DNA from: a bacterium
GTDB lineage: Bacteria > Patescibacteriota > Dojkabacteria > SC72
Direction: 5' to 3'
NCBI GenBank assembly: GCA_017958745.1
Contig: JAGDCC010000021.1
Coordinates: 1-32,449, forward strand
Length of the DNA stretch: 32,449 nt
Below are positions 1 through 7,374 of this stretch, one piece after another. The notes below the pieces were generated by a model that saw nothing but the letters and a program-made list of their open reading frames with translations, did not search any database and was not told the origin of the DNA. How positions within the stretch are numbered: position 1 is the first letter of the stretch; each line of letters begins with the position of its first letter. The translations under genes and the position numbers were made by a program.

Positions 1-1064
1 ACCTGGTTTGCATCAGTAGAATCGAACAATTCTAATTTACCTTGAGAATTATAAAGTACGTAGTCAAATGTCGTTGCATAAGAATCATTATTTTCTCTTG
101 GAACAACCACTTCCTTTCCTCTAGATGTACCATTGCATGTTGCAACAACCTCCACTTTTAGGCCTACCAAATCCAACTTACCCGCACAACCTGGTTCACT
201 TAAGCTACTAGATAGATAAACATTTCCACCAACAGGTGTAATTCTAATTTCATCAAGCATATACCCAGTAGGAGCACCATCTACAGATAAATCCTCCTCC
301 CTTAAAGGTATTCCAACTCTTCCATCCGTATAGAAGTTAAGTACGGTATTTGCCTCTAAGTTTCCCCATGCACTTCCAATATACTTTGTAGTATCACAAC
401 TTGTACCATTTTTATAAACACAAAATTCTTTTGTATCATTTAAATCATAGTTCTTATACTCGTACAACCCATTAGAATAAAGCCTAGAATAAACCTTTTG
501 TACTACAACACCAATAGAAGAAGACAGAACAGGGTCAAAAGAAAGATTTAGAGAACAACCATCTTTCACTGTTTGTCCTTGTACACTGTAACCAATTGTA
601 ACAGAATCTGGTATTTCTATAATACTTTGAGGAGTTGTGGTCAAATTCATATAAACATCACTAGCAGTTCCACCTTCTCCATTTCCGCAATTAGAAAAGA
701 GGTTTTCAAAAGCAGCAAGCTCTGTAATATTTTTACCGTCAGAGAAGGAAATACCTACTTCATTTTGGAGAAATGATTTTATTTCATCTACTCCAGAAAT
801 TCTCTTCGTATATACAGAATTACCATCAGAATCCTGTGTTTTATTAGCTTCCTGTTCGACATTTTTATACAACAAATTGGTATCTACGAGAGAGATAACA
901 TTAACAACAGAATTCGATATTTCTAGCGCCTCCGCAGAAGTCGTTTTATCCAATGTTCCCTCATTATCTTTCCTCATTCTATAAGCAAGAGATAATCCAA
1001 TGATAGATACTACAATCAATAAAATCATTGCAATAACAACTGCTTGTCCTGGTATTTTTTTCAT
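1..1064 (-). CDS. Pilin-like (PilX-type N-terminus) surface protein, 3' end off the window
   Basis: An open frame runs from an ATG at 1064 to the left edge (354 codons, no stop). I translated it base by base because the stop lies outside the window. The N-terminus is MKKIPGQAVVIAMILLIVVS, a short basic head, a glycine, then one hydrophobic helix to about residue 28. This resembles PilX_N-type minor pilin starts more than the classical GFTLIE form, and there is no Glu at position 5 after the glycine. The rest is polar, with scattered Cys and Asn-Gly turns, as expected of an exported domain. It follows rsmI after 54 bases on the same strand and could be cotranscribed with truB-rsmI, although it lies about 20 kb from the main pilus locus. 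It is AT-rich like its neighbours. Function beyond 'membrane-anchored, pilin-like' is inference. Confidence 0.75.
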   Translation of the reverse strand, partial: MKKIPGQAVVIAMILLIVVSIIGLSLAYRMRKDNEGTLDKTTSAEALEISNSVVNVISLVDTNLLYKNVEQEANKTQDSDGNSVYTKRISGVDEIKSFLQNEVGISFSDGKNITELAAFENLFSNCGNGEGGTASDVYMNLTTTPQSIIEIPDSVTIGYSVQGQTVKDGCSLNLSFDPVLSSSIGVVVQKVYSRLYSNGLYEYKNYDLNDTKEFCVYKNGTSCDTTKYIGSAWGNLEANTVLNFYTDGRVGIPLREEDLSVDGAPTGYMLDEIRITPVGGNVYLSSSLSEPGCAGKLDLVGLKVEVVATCNGTSRGKEVVVPRENNDSYATTFDYVLYNSQGKLELFDSTDANQ

Positions 1065-1118
1065 TACTAACTATTTAAATTTTAGTTATTAAAAAGATAT
1101 CATAATCTACAGAAGATA

Positions 1119-1802
1119 TCAATTATGGAAAATACAAACAAACTCTCCATGAGGATTATCATTAAAATGACGTTCATTAAGGATACTAACAACATTTTCT
1201 ATATTTCCATAAATACTTTCTTCTCTACTTTTAGATATATCCTTTGCCAAGAATACACTAATATTTCCAAAGTTATCTTTAACCAAATTCAGTAATCTCA
1301 TAAGTCGGTTAGGGGACTCATAAACAATTACACTATTGTTCAAAGAAAGATACTTAGACACAAGATTCTTTCTTTTAGTTTCACTTTTTGGCAAGAAGCC
1401 TAGAAATATAAACTTATCAGAAGGAAGTCCACTAATAGACAGTGCAGATATAGCAGCACTTGGCCCTGGAATAGAAATAACTTCATAATTAAGACTTCTC
1501 AGCTGACTCACAAGCTTGTAACCAGGATCAGAGATAAGTGGAGTTCCAGCATCAGACACAAGTGCCAAATTAAGCCCCATATCAAGTTTTTCTAATATCT
1601 GCGAAAACATTTTGTCATGATTTTGGTCTCTATAAGAAACGGTCTGTGTCTGTATTCCATACTTATCTAAGAGCTTTTTTGTCTCTCTTGTATCCTCTGC
1701 AAGTATAAATGTTACACTCTTCAAAGTATCAACAGCCCTGTAGGTAATATCTCCTAAATTACCAATCGGTGTAGCAACGACATATAATTTTCCTTTTTCC
1801 AT
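1119..1802 (-). CDS. rsmI: 16S rRNA 2'-O-methyltransferase RsmI
   Basis: This is a 227-aa SAM-dependent tetrapyrrole-methylase-fold enzyme. The family 2'-O-methylates C1402 of 16S rRNA in the decoding centre. Family motifs are clear: LYVVATPIGNLGDITYRA at the N-terminus, AEDTRETKKLL, the central VSDAGTPLISDPG, then IPGPSAAISALSISGLP, and VIVYESPNRL. Length is a little short of the usual 270-290 aa because the C-terminal tail is reduced. It starts 5 bases after the truB stop, so the two are almost certainly one transcript. The stop is TGA, one of only two TGA stops seen in the window. No Shine-Dalgarno sequence is visible. Confidence 0.95.
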   Translation of the reverse strand: MEKGKLYVVATPIGNLGDITYRAVDTLKSVTFILAEDTRETKKLLDKYGIQTQTVSYRDQNHDKMFSQILEKLDMGLNLALVSDAGTPLISDPGYKLVSQLRSLNYEVISIPGPSAAISALSISGLPSDKFIFLGFLPKSETKRKNLVSKYLSLNNSVIVYESPNRLMRLLNLVKDNFGNISVFLAKDISKSREESIYGNIENVVSILNERHFNDNPHGEFVCIFHN

Positions 1803-1807
1803 AAGTT

Positions 1808-2500
1808 TTATTGTCTAATAATGTAATTATAAATATTATCTTCATTAATATCCTCAGAGGAGATTGCATCCTCCACAGTATATTCTCCAATTTTTGTTCG
1901 TTGTAACCCAACTGCTGTAGCGTATATTCCTAAATTAACTCCTAAATCATTAACCAATGTCCTTATATATGTGCCAGTAGAACACTCTATCTTAAATGTC
2001 GCATATGGAAAATCGAAAGAAACAATATCAAAAGAGTAGACTTCTATCTCCTTTGGTTTTAGTTCCACATTTTGTCCCTTTCTAGCTAAATCATATGCTT
2101 TCTGTCCATTTATTTTCTTAGCAGAATAAATAGGTGGTATCTGTTGCAATTTTCCAATGAAGTTCTTGTTTATCTCCTCTTTGATTACACTTTCCGTAAG
2201 TTGTTCCTTAAACTTGTTAATATCATCAACAGATTGTAATTTATTCCCAGTAACATCTTGTGTATCAGTAGAATACCCAAACTCTGCTTTAACAATATAT
2301 TCTTTCTTGTAACTATGTATTGTATCCATCAACTTAGTACACTTTCCTAAAAGAATAATTAGCAATCCAGTAGCAAACGGATCTAGTGTTCCTGCATGTC
2401 CAATTTTCTGTCCTTTTGGAAATATTCTTTTACAAATACGAATCACATCATAAGATGTAATATCTTTCTGCTTGTCTACCAATAATAATCCATTCTCCAT
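1808..2500 (-). CDS. truB: tRNA pseudouridine(55) synthase TruB
   Basis: This 230-aa enzyme makes the T-loop pseudouridine 55 in tRNAs. It opens with the family signature NGLLLVDKQKDITSYDVI. The catalytic loop is GHAGTLDPFATGLL, whose Asp is the nucleophile. KKEYIVKAEFGYSTDTQDVTG and the GTYIRTLVNDLG motif follow. The length covers the catalytic core, and the C-terminal PUA-like extension of longer homologues is minimal. It is divergent from the methyltransferase gene at 2536, with only 35 bases between the two start codons, so promoters in both directions must overlap there. rsmI follows directly. Confidence 0.95.
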   Translation of the reverse strand: MENGLLLVDKQKDITSYDVIRICKRIFPKGQKIGHAGTLDPFATGLLIILLGKCTKLMDTIHSYKKEYIVKAEFGYSTDTQDVTGNKLQSVDDINKFKEQLTESVIKEEINKNFIGKLQQIPPIYSAKKINGQKAYDLARKGQNVELKPKEIEVYSFDIVSFDFPYATFKIECSTGTYIRTLVNDLGVNLGIYATAVGLQRTKIGEYTVEDAISSEDINEDNIYNYIIRQ

Positions 2501-2524
2501 ATAAGCAATTACTAAATTTTATTG

Positions 2525-2530
2525 TATAAT
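2525..2530 (+). promoter_or_regulatory. -10 box for the methyltransferase gene
   Basis: A perfect TATAAT ends 5 bases before the ATG at 2536. Normal -10 to start-site spacing would place the transcript start at or next to the ATG, which predicts a leaderless mRNA. No -35 match is convincing, and none is strictly needed. Confidence 0.5.
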
Positions 2531-2535
2531 AACAT

Positions 2536-3069
2536 ATGCAAAACGGAATTACATTAGCAATAACAATGACAGTTATATTGGTACTTATAGGCATATTGCT
2601 TACTATTCTTATTAATGTGTTTATTATGCCAACATCTCAGACACCAAGAAAGATTGTTAAGGAGATTATAGATAAGATGCACTTAAAGAAAAAGGATAAG
2701 CTTGCAGACTTGGGATGTGGAGATGGAAGAATAATCACAGAAGCATACAAGACGAGTAAATGTACATGTGTTGGTTATGATCTTTCTCCAATTATGGTTA
2801 TACTTGCAAAGATTGGTACAAAAGCGACATCTCCATTTACAAAAAATGTCACTTTAGATGTTCAGGATATTTTCAAGATGGATATCAGCGATTGCACAAA
2901 GGTATATTGTTATCTAAACGACGGGACACTCAAGCTCATGAAGCAAAAACTGAGTACATTTATTAAAAATGGGGGAGAAGTATACAGTTACAAGTATAGA
3001 ATAGCTGGTATAAAAAAGTACACAGAAGAGAAGCTTAGCAATGGAGATGTTTTATATATTTATAAGTAA
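2536..3069 (+). CDS. Membrane-anchored class I SAM methyltransferase
   Basis: This 177-aa protein has one N-terminal transmembrane helix (about residues 8-32) followed by a Rossmann-type methyltransferase domain. SAM motif I is LADLGCGDGRIITEA, and the acidic residue ending strand 2 is in VGYDLSPIMV. VTLDVQDIF gives the next motif. A short single-helix methyltransferase of this layout resembles the FAM173/ANT-type lysine methyltransferase group and many uncharacterised CPR proteins. The substrate cannot be told from sequence. The gene ends 2 bases before rarA, so the two are probably cotranscribed from the TATAAT at 2525. Confidence 0.75.
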   Translation: MQNGITLAITMTVILVLIGILLTILINVFIMPTSQTPRKIVKEIIDKMHLKKKDKLADLGCGDGRIITEAYKTSKCTCVGYDLSPIMVILAKIGTKATSPFTKNVTLDVQDIFKMDISDCTKVYCYLNDGTLKLMKQKLSTFIKNGGEVYSYKYRIAGIKKYTEEKLSNGDVLYIYK

Positions 3070-3071
3070 TC

Positions 3072-4295
3072 ATGGGTAATTTCGAGCCATTAGCATCCAA
3101 GTATAGACCAAAGTCACTAGATGATTTTATTGGACAAGAACATCTCGTAGGAGAGAATGGCCCAATCAGGAAATTTTTGGAAACTGGCAACATCCCATCC
3201 ATGATTTTTTGGGGACCTCCTGGCACAGGTAAAACAACACTTGCATATATTCTTTCTCTTAATCTTTTCTATGATTTTCATAAGATACAGGCCGTTAATA
3301 GTGGCAAAGACACATTAAGAAAGATTATTAAAATAGCATTAAGTAACCAACAATATGGTAAAAAAACAATTCTATTTCTAGATGAAATTCACAGATGGAA
3401 CAAAGCACAGCAAGATGCATTGTTACCATATGTAGAGAAGGGGATTATTATCCTAATAGGAGCTACTACAGAAAATCCATCTTTTACAGTAAACAGTGCT
3501 CTTTTATCTAGAACAAAGGTATTTGTATTTAAGCAACAGACACAAGAGGATATACAAAAATTATTAGATAGGATTGCTAAGCAAGAGTATCCAGATATAA
3601 AGATAAAAAAGGATGTTTTAGAAAAGATGGCAGAGCTTGCAAATGGGGATATAAGGTCTGCTTTAAATATTCTAGAGATGACATCTACATTAGTTATTAC
3701 AGAAGAAGAGGGGAGTAATAATAAAAAGAAGAAGGAAATTTCAAAAGATATTTTATCTAAGGCTGTACAAAGTCCTCTTTACTACGACAAAAATGGAGAA
3801 GAACATTACAATATCATCTCTGCAATACACAAATCCATGAGGTCTTCTAATCCAGATGCTGCGTGTTACTGGGTAGAAAGAATGTTGCATGCTGGAGAGG
3901 ATCCTTTGTATATAGCAAGAAGAATGGTACGTTTTGCAAGTGAGGATGTAGGGAATAGCGATCCTAATGCACTCGTTTTGGCCAATACTGTCTACGAAGC
4001 CTGCCAGAAAATTGGTATGCCAGAGTGTTCTATTTTTCTTGTACAACTAGCAATTTATTTAGCAAAAGCACCTAAGGACAACACAGCAGAGGTTGTAGAG
4101 ATGGCAATAAAAAAAGATATAGAAGAATATGGTAATCTACCTGTTCCAATGCATATTAGAAATGCACCAACCCAATTGATGAAGGATTTGGGTTATGGAA
4201 AAGGCTACGAATATGACCATGATTTACCAAACAAGAAATCAGACCAACAGTGTATGCCAGATAAACTCAAGAATAAGAAATATATTCCGGATTAG
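3072..4295 (+). CDS. rarA: Replication-associated recombination AAA+ ATPase RarA (MgsA)
   Basis: This 407-aa AAA+ protein of the RarA/MgsA/WRNIP1 family acts at stalled replication forks. It starts PLASKYRPKSLDDFIGQEHL, as the family does. Walker A is GPPGTGKT (residues 48-55) and Walker B is LFLDEIHRWNK (about 100-110). Sensor 1 is GATTENPSF, followed by the SRTKVF arginine-finger region. The C-terminal tetramerisation part contains DPLYIARRMVRFASEDVG and PKDNTAEV. The length is near normal. It begins 2 bases after the methyltransferase stop and converges on the Cys-rich gene at 4323 with a 27-base gap. No Shine-Dalgarno sequence is present, so translation is probably coupled. Confidence 0.95.
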   Translation: MGNFEPLASKYRPKSLDDFIGQEHLVGENGPIRKFLETGNIPSMIFWGPPGTGKTTLAYILSLNLFYDFHKIQAVNSGKDTLRKIIKIALSNQQYGKKTILFLDEIHRWNKAQQDALLPYVEKGIIILIGATTENPSFTVNSALLSRTKVFVFKQQTQEDIQKLLDRIAKQEYPDIKIKKDVLEKMAELANGDIRSALNILEMTSTLVITEEEGSNNKKKKEISKDILSKAVQSPLYYDKNGEEHYNIISAIHKSMRSSNPDAACYWVERMLHAGEDPLYIARRMVRFASEDVGNSDPNALVLANTVYEACQKIGMPECSIFLVQLAIYLAKAPKDNTAEVVEMAIKKDIEEYGNLPVPMHIRNAPTQLMKDLGYGKGYEYDHDLPNKKSDQQCMPDKLKNKKYIPD

Positions 4296-4322
4296 TTAAG
4301 CTTTCCATAATATATCGTCTAC

Positions 4323-5261
4323 CTACTTTCTTCTAGGAGAAGAGTGGTCCTCATCTATGACACTAGATTCAAACTTTCTCTGTCTTAGCTTCACAACATT
4401 ACCGTTAATTGTTATGTAGCTCTTATTAACACCTGAGACAATAATTTCAAAGAAGAGACCAATAAGCAACATTGCAATTCCCCATATCAAGACAACAGAA
4501 TGATTTATTCCTGCATCAGGAAGTTTTTCTACACAAGTACAATCTTTACAAGCAAAACCTTCCTCACAGGAAGAATCATCACCATCACACATTTCACCAG
4601 TTTCTACAACGCCATTTCCACAAACAGGCCCTTTAGGTTCTGGAGTTGGAGTTGGAGTTGGTGCTACACAAGTACAGGTAGAACTACAAGTAGTAGTACC
4701 CATTGGACAAAGAGAAACATCTTCACCATCACATTCTTCACCATCATCTACTTTTCCATTACCACATTTTTCTTCAACAACAGGCTCACACTTACAGGTA
4801 TTATGGTTACAAGTATATTTCTCAGCTCCAGAATCAAAGAAATCCTCATCATAATCCCAAAGACATTGTACATCACCAGTAGCATATGTCTCACACTCTT
4901 CACCAGAGCCTAGGAAACCATCTCCACAATCATTTGGAATACAAGTACACTCAGATGTACATCTAACACACTCCTCTCTGTTATGTGAGGCATCACAATA
5001 TGGATCACATTGGACATTCCAACATTCTGGATGATCTGCTGCATTATCGACAGAACATTGTTCACCATTAGTAGTTGTCTTTGTAGTATCTATTTTAATT
5101 CTTCCTGATCCATCACCACAAACAGGATTACATTCCTCACAAAAATGAGACGAATCTCCATCAGCGATAAGGAAATTCTGTGTCTTTCTGAGATTTTCTG
5201 TAAAAACAACAACTAATGCTAGTGTTAGTAAAATACTTGCAAATATTTTAATCTTTTTCAT
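4323..5261 (-). CDS. Cys-rich DUF4215-like surface protein with possible LPxAG sorting signal
   Basis: This is a 312-aa secreted or anchored protein. It has a basic N-terminus and a hydrophobic signal segment at residues 4-20. Several Cys-rich repeats of the type CGxGxxxxGExC(DG) follow (112-124, 166-179, 214-227, with a degenerate one near 48), as in the DUF4215/Myxococcus cysteine-rich repeat group. A PTPTPTPEPK linker lies at 201-210. LPDAG (247-251) precedes a helix at about 255-277, then a basic tail of roughly 35 residues. The order LPxxG, helix, positive tail resembles a sortase sorting signal with Ala instead of Thr, although the tail is longer than usual. A sortase gene lies at 18325. 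It could equally be a simple C-terminally anchored protein. Repeats suggest adhesion or structure, with no enzymatic motif. Confidence 0.8.
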   Translation of the reverse strand: MKKIKIFASILLTLALVVVFTENLRKTQNFLIADGDSSHFCEECNPVCGDGSGRIKIDTTKTTTNGEQCSVDNAADHPECWNVQCDPYCDASHNREECVRCTSECTCIPNDCGDGFLGSGEECETYATGDVQCLWDYDEDFFDSGAEKYTCNHNTCKCEPVVEEKCGNGKVDDGEECDGEDVSLCPMGTTTCSSTCTCVAPTPTPTPEPKGPVCGNGVVETGEMCDGDDSSCEEGFACKDCTCVEKLPDAGINHSVVLIWGIAMLLIGLFFEIIVSGVNKSYITINGNVVKLRQRKFESSVIDEDHSSPRRK

Positions 5262-5341
5262 AGTACTACAATAGCAACATTAGAATATTTTTGCAACTAT
5301 ATTCTATATACAAACTCTAGAAAAAATAGCAATAATATGTT

Positions 5342-5347
5342 TATAAT
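5342..5347 (+). promoter_or_regulatory. -10 box upstream of the Rel leader
   Basis: TATAAT lies 128 bases before the rel ATG at 5476 and 7 bases before the ATG of a 25-codon frame at 5355. That is the same spacing seen at mutS, where the transcript appears leaderless. If used, the rel mRNA has a leader of about 120 bases. Confidence 0.4.
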
Positions 5348-5354
5348 ACGTTGT

Positions 5355-5432
5355 ATGACCAATAAAACTAAAACAAATAGAAATCCATTTATTACCTCGG
5401 ATTATTGTTGTATTAGGACATTCCTCCTCTAG
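5355..5432 (+). CDS. Possible 25-aa leader peptide upstream of rel
   Basis: ATG at 5355 opens a 25-codon frame ending with TAG at 5430-5432. It starts 7 bases after a perfect TATAAT. The peptide begins MTNKTKTNRNPF and ends CCIRTFLL. Its stop codon sits inside the palindrome at 5427-5438. It could be a regulatory leader peptide for the (p)ppGpp synthetase gene that follows, or a chance frame in AT-rich DNA. Only the position relative to the promoter and palindrome supports it. Confidence 0.2.
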   Translation: MTNKTKTNRNPFITSDYCCIRTFLL

Positions 5433-5450
5433 CTAGAGTTGTTGTAGCTA
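5427..5450 (+). promoter_or_regulatory. Alternative small hairpins in the rel leader
   Basis: CTCTAGCTAGAG (5427-5438) is a perfect palindrome. Its core TAGCTA recurs at 5445-5450, so 5430-5435 could instead pair with 5445-5450. The two structures exclude each other. The site is 26 bases before the rel ATG and contains the stop of the small frame at 5355. A regulatory switch is possible but unproven. Confidence 0.25.
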
Positions 5451-5475
5451 TTAACTCAAATTAATTCACATAAGT

Positions 5476-6918
5476 ATGGCAGAAGACAAATTGGTGCAGA
5501 AAATAAAAAAGAAGATACCACCAAAATTCTTAGAAGAAATAAACGGTTGTATAAATGTTGCAGAAGAAAAATATAAAGGGATGTATAGATATAATGGGAA
5601 TACATTGTTATCTCACTCACTTAGAGTTGCAGACAATTTATTGGATATAGAAATGGATACTTATACAGCAATGGCAGCTATTCTCCATGAGGTTCCATAC
5701 AAGGAGCTTTCTGCATACAAAGAGATTCCTAGAGATGTCATTAAGTTAGTGAAAGGAGTACAGGATATTAAAGAGATTACAAATGCTACAGATACGACAC
5801 CAGAGCTTATTATTAAATATATTCTTGCTACAACAGAAGATATAAGGTCCATATTTATAAAAATCTACGACAAATACCACGATCTCAAGACTTTTGATAA
5901 CATACCAGAGGATTACAAAAAGATTACACTCTTTAAAGCACTTAATATTTATGGTGTTTTGGCAGAATATTTAGGTTTAGACAGTATAAAAAAGAAAATA
6001 GAGGAGATAGCTTTTTCCTATTCTCTTCCAGTGGAATATAACAGCATTTCTAAGAAATTAGACTCTCTCAATGTCTGTAATGATCTTCTTAATCAATATA
6101 AGGGCAGGATAGCTCAATGTGTTTCACCTACAGGAATAGAATACGATGTTTCTTGTAGAATAAAGAATAAATATAGCATTTATAAGAAATTAAAGAAATA
6201 CGAGAAGGAATGGATAGATCCAAATACAAGTCGTTTGGACGATATTATTGCATTTAGATTAATAACAGACACAGAAGATAATTGCTACAAGATATTAGAA
6301 AAGCTTATGGATAATGGGATTCTTATAGAAGACCGTTTTGATGATTATATTTCCAATCCAAAACCCAACGGTTATAAAGCAGTACAGTTTCCTATACAGT
6401 TTCTAGATATTTCTCCACTCAATATAGAGATACAGATTCTTACTAGAGATATGTACTACTACAATACATATGGTCCAGCATCTCATATTGCATATAAGGC
6501 AAGTCAGTCTAGATATGCAAAAGCTACTGACGAATACAAATGGGTAGAGGATATACAGAATAAGTTAAAGATTTTAAGAAAGAATAGAAGCAAACAAGAT
6601 AATAATCCTATACAATGCAAGATATTTGCAGACAATGTTTTAGTTCTAACACCTATGCATAAGATTATAGAGCTAGACAAAGGAGATACAGTCTTAGATT
6701 TTGCATTTATGTTACATACAGGAATAGGGAATTCTGCAACTTCTGCCAAAGTTAATGGAAAACCAGTTGCACTTAATTACGAACCTAAGACAGGGGATAC
6801 AATAGAAATAAAAGTAGATAAAAATAAGACACATCAGAAAGTAAGTATGTTAGAGTACGCACACTCTAGTAGCACTAAAAACAAGATAATTAAATATTTA
6901 AACCAGGCTAATACATAG
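5476..6918 (+). CDS. Rel-type (p)ppGpp synthetase, short form (HD-like, synthetase, TGS)
   Basis: This 480-aa RelA/SpoT-homologue makes the stringent-response alarmone. Residues 25-170 are an HD-type helical domain: H47 is present, but the HD pair is H71-E72 and the downstream ED pair is not recognisable, so hydrolase activity is doubtful. The synthetase domain spans about 190-345 with CRIKNKYSIYKKL and RLDDIIAFRL. The diagnostic loop is R287-F-D-D followed by YISNPKPNGY. Bifunctional Rel enzymes usually have RxKD and synthetase-only RelA has ExDD, so this is a mixture. A TGS domain occupies about 380-460. The usual C-terminal helical, zinc-finger and ACT/RRM domains are absent, as the family is normally 700 aa or more. 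The stop is TAG, followed by a hairpin. RelA or SpoT naming is not safe. Confidence 0.9.
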   Translation: MAEDKLVQKIKKKIPPKFLEEINGCINVAEEKYKGMYRYNGNTLLSHSLRVADNLLDIEMDTYTAMAAILHEVPYKELSAYKEIPRDVIKLVKGVQDIKEITNATDTTPELIIKYILATTEDIRSIFIKIYDKYHDLKTFDNIPEDYKKITLFKALNIYGVLAEYLGLDSIKKKIEEIAFSYSLPVEYNSISKKLDSLNVCNDLLNQYKGRIAQCVSPTGIEYDVSCRIKNKYSIYKKLKKYEKEWIDPNTSRLDDIIAFRLITDTEDNCYKILEKLMDNGILIEDRFDDYISNPKPNGYKAVQFPIQFLDISPLNIEIQILTRDMYYYNTYGPASHIAYKASQSRYAKATDEYKWVEDIQNKLKILRKNRSKQDNNPIQCKIFADNVLVLTPMHKIIELDKGDTVLDFAFMLHTGIGNSATSAKVNGKPVALNYEPKTGDTIEIKVDKNKTHQKVSMLEYAHSSSTKNKIIKYLNQANT

Positions 6919-6920
6919 TA

Positions 6921-6953
6921 TTGTTTTTATAAATAACTTTGTTATATAAACAA
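6921..6953 (+). terminator. Hairpin after rel
   Basis: A 12-base arm (6921-6932) pairs with 6942-6953 with one mismatch around a 9-base loop, starting 2 bases after the rel stop. It is almost pure A/T and has no clean T-run, so it would be a weak terminator. A smaller inverted repeat, CAATTC/GAATTG, follows at 6959-6979. The rest of the 171-base gap up to 7089 is A/T-rich with only the promoter of the next gene. Confidence 0.35.
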
Positions 6954-7075
6954 GCACGCAATTCCTTAAGCAAGAATTGTATCACTATTTAAATTGGCAA
7001 GAAAACACAAAAATAAAAAGTAACTATTATTTTTAATAATCTTTATATTTTCTTAACCTTTTTATAAAAATATAG

Positions 7076-7081
7076 TACAAT
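7076..7081 (+). promoter_or_regulatory. -10 box for the small membrane protein gene
   Basis: TACAAT ends 8 bases before the ATG at 7090. TTAACC at 7053-7058 lies exactly 17 bases upstream as a 4/6 match to the -35 consensus. The spacing predicts a leader of at most a few bases. Confidence 0.45.
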
Positions 7082-7089
7082 CCCCAATT

Positions 7090-7353
7090 ATGAAAAAACA
7101 TACAAAGAAAAAATTAAACAACGTTGTTAACATTGTAATAGCAGTTGTCTTATTAGCAAGTATTATTTTACCAATCTTGATTGCAGCTTTGACATTTGTA
7201 CAACCAGGAGAAGGAGAAACTACTACAGAAGCAACCACTGATGAAACTACAGAAACAACAGATGGAGAAGAACCAAAAATAGAAATAATCACAGACGAGA
7301 ACACAGAGACACCAGAAGTAGAGGAAACACCTACAGAAGAAACACAAGAATAA
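7090..7353 (+). CDS. Small membrane-anchored Thr/Glu-rich protein
   Basis: This 87-aa protein is of unknown function. A very basic N-terminus (MKKHTKKKLN) precedes one hydrophobic helix at about residues 14-37. The remaining 50 residues are rich in Thr, Glu and Asp (for example TTTEATTDETTETTDGEE) and look disordered. It could be an uncleaved membrane protein with an acidic extracellular tail, or a signal peptide with a secreted tail. It has its own promoter-like site, with TACAAT 8 bases before the ATG. recG follows after 21 bases, so the two may share a transcript. The helix and charge pattern suggest a real gene, but the low complexity gives no family assignment. Confidence 0.65.
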   Translation: MKKHTKKKLNNVVNIVIAVVLLASIILPILIAALTFVQPGEGETTTEATTDETTETTDGEEPKIEIITDENTETPEVEETPTEETQE

Positions 7354-7374
7354 AAATTTCCATAAGCTATAAAA

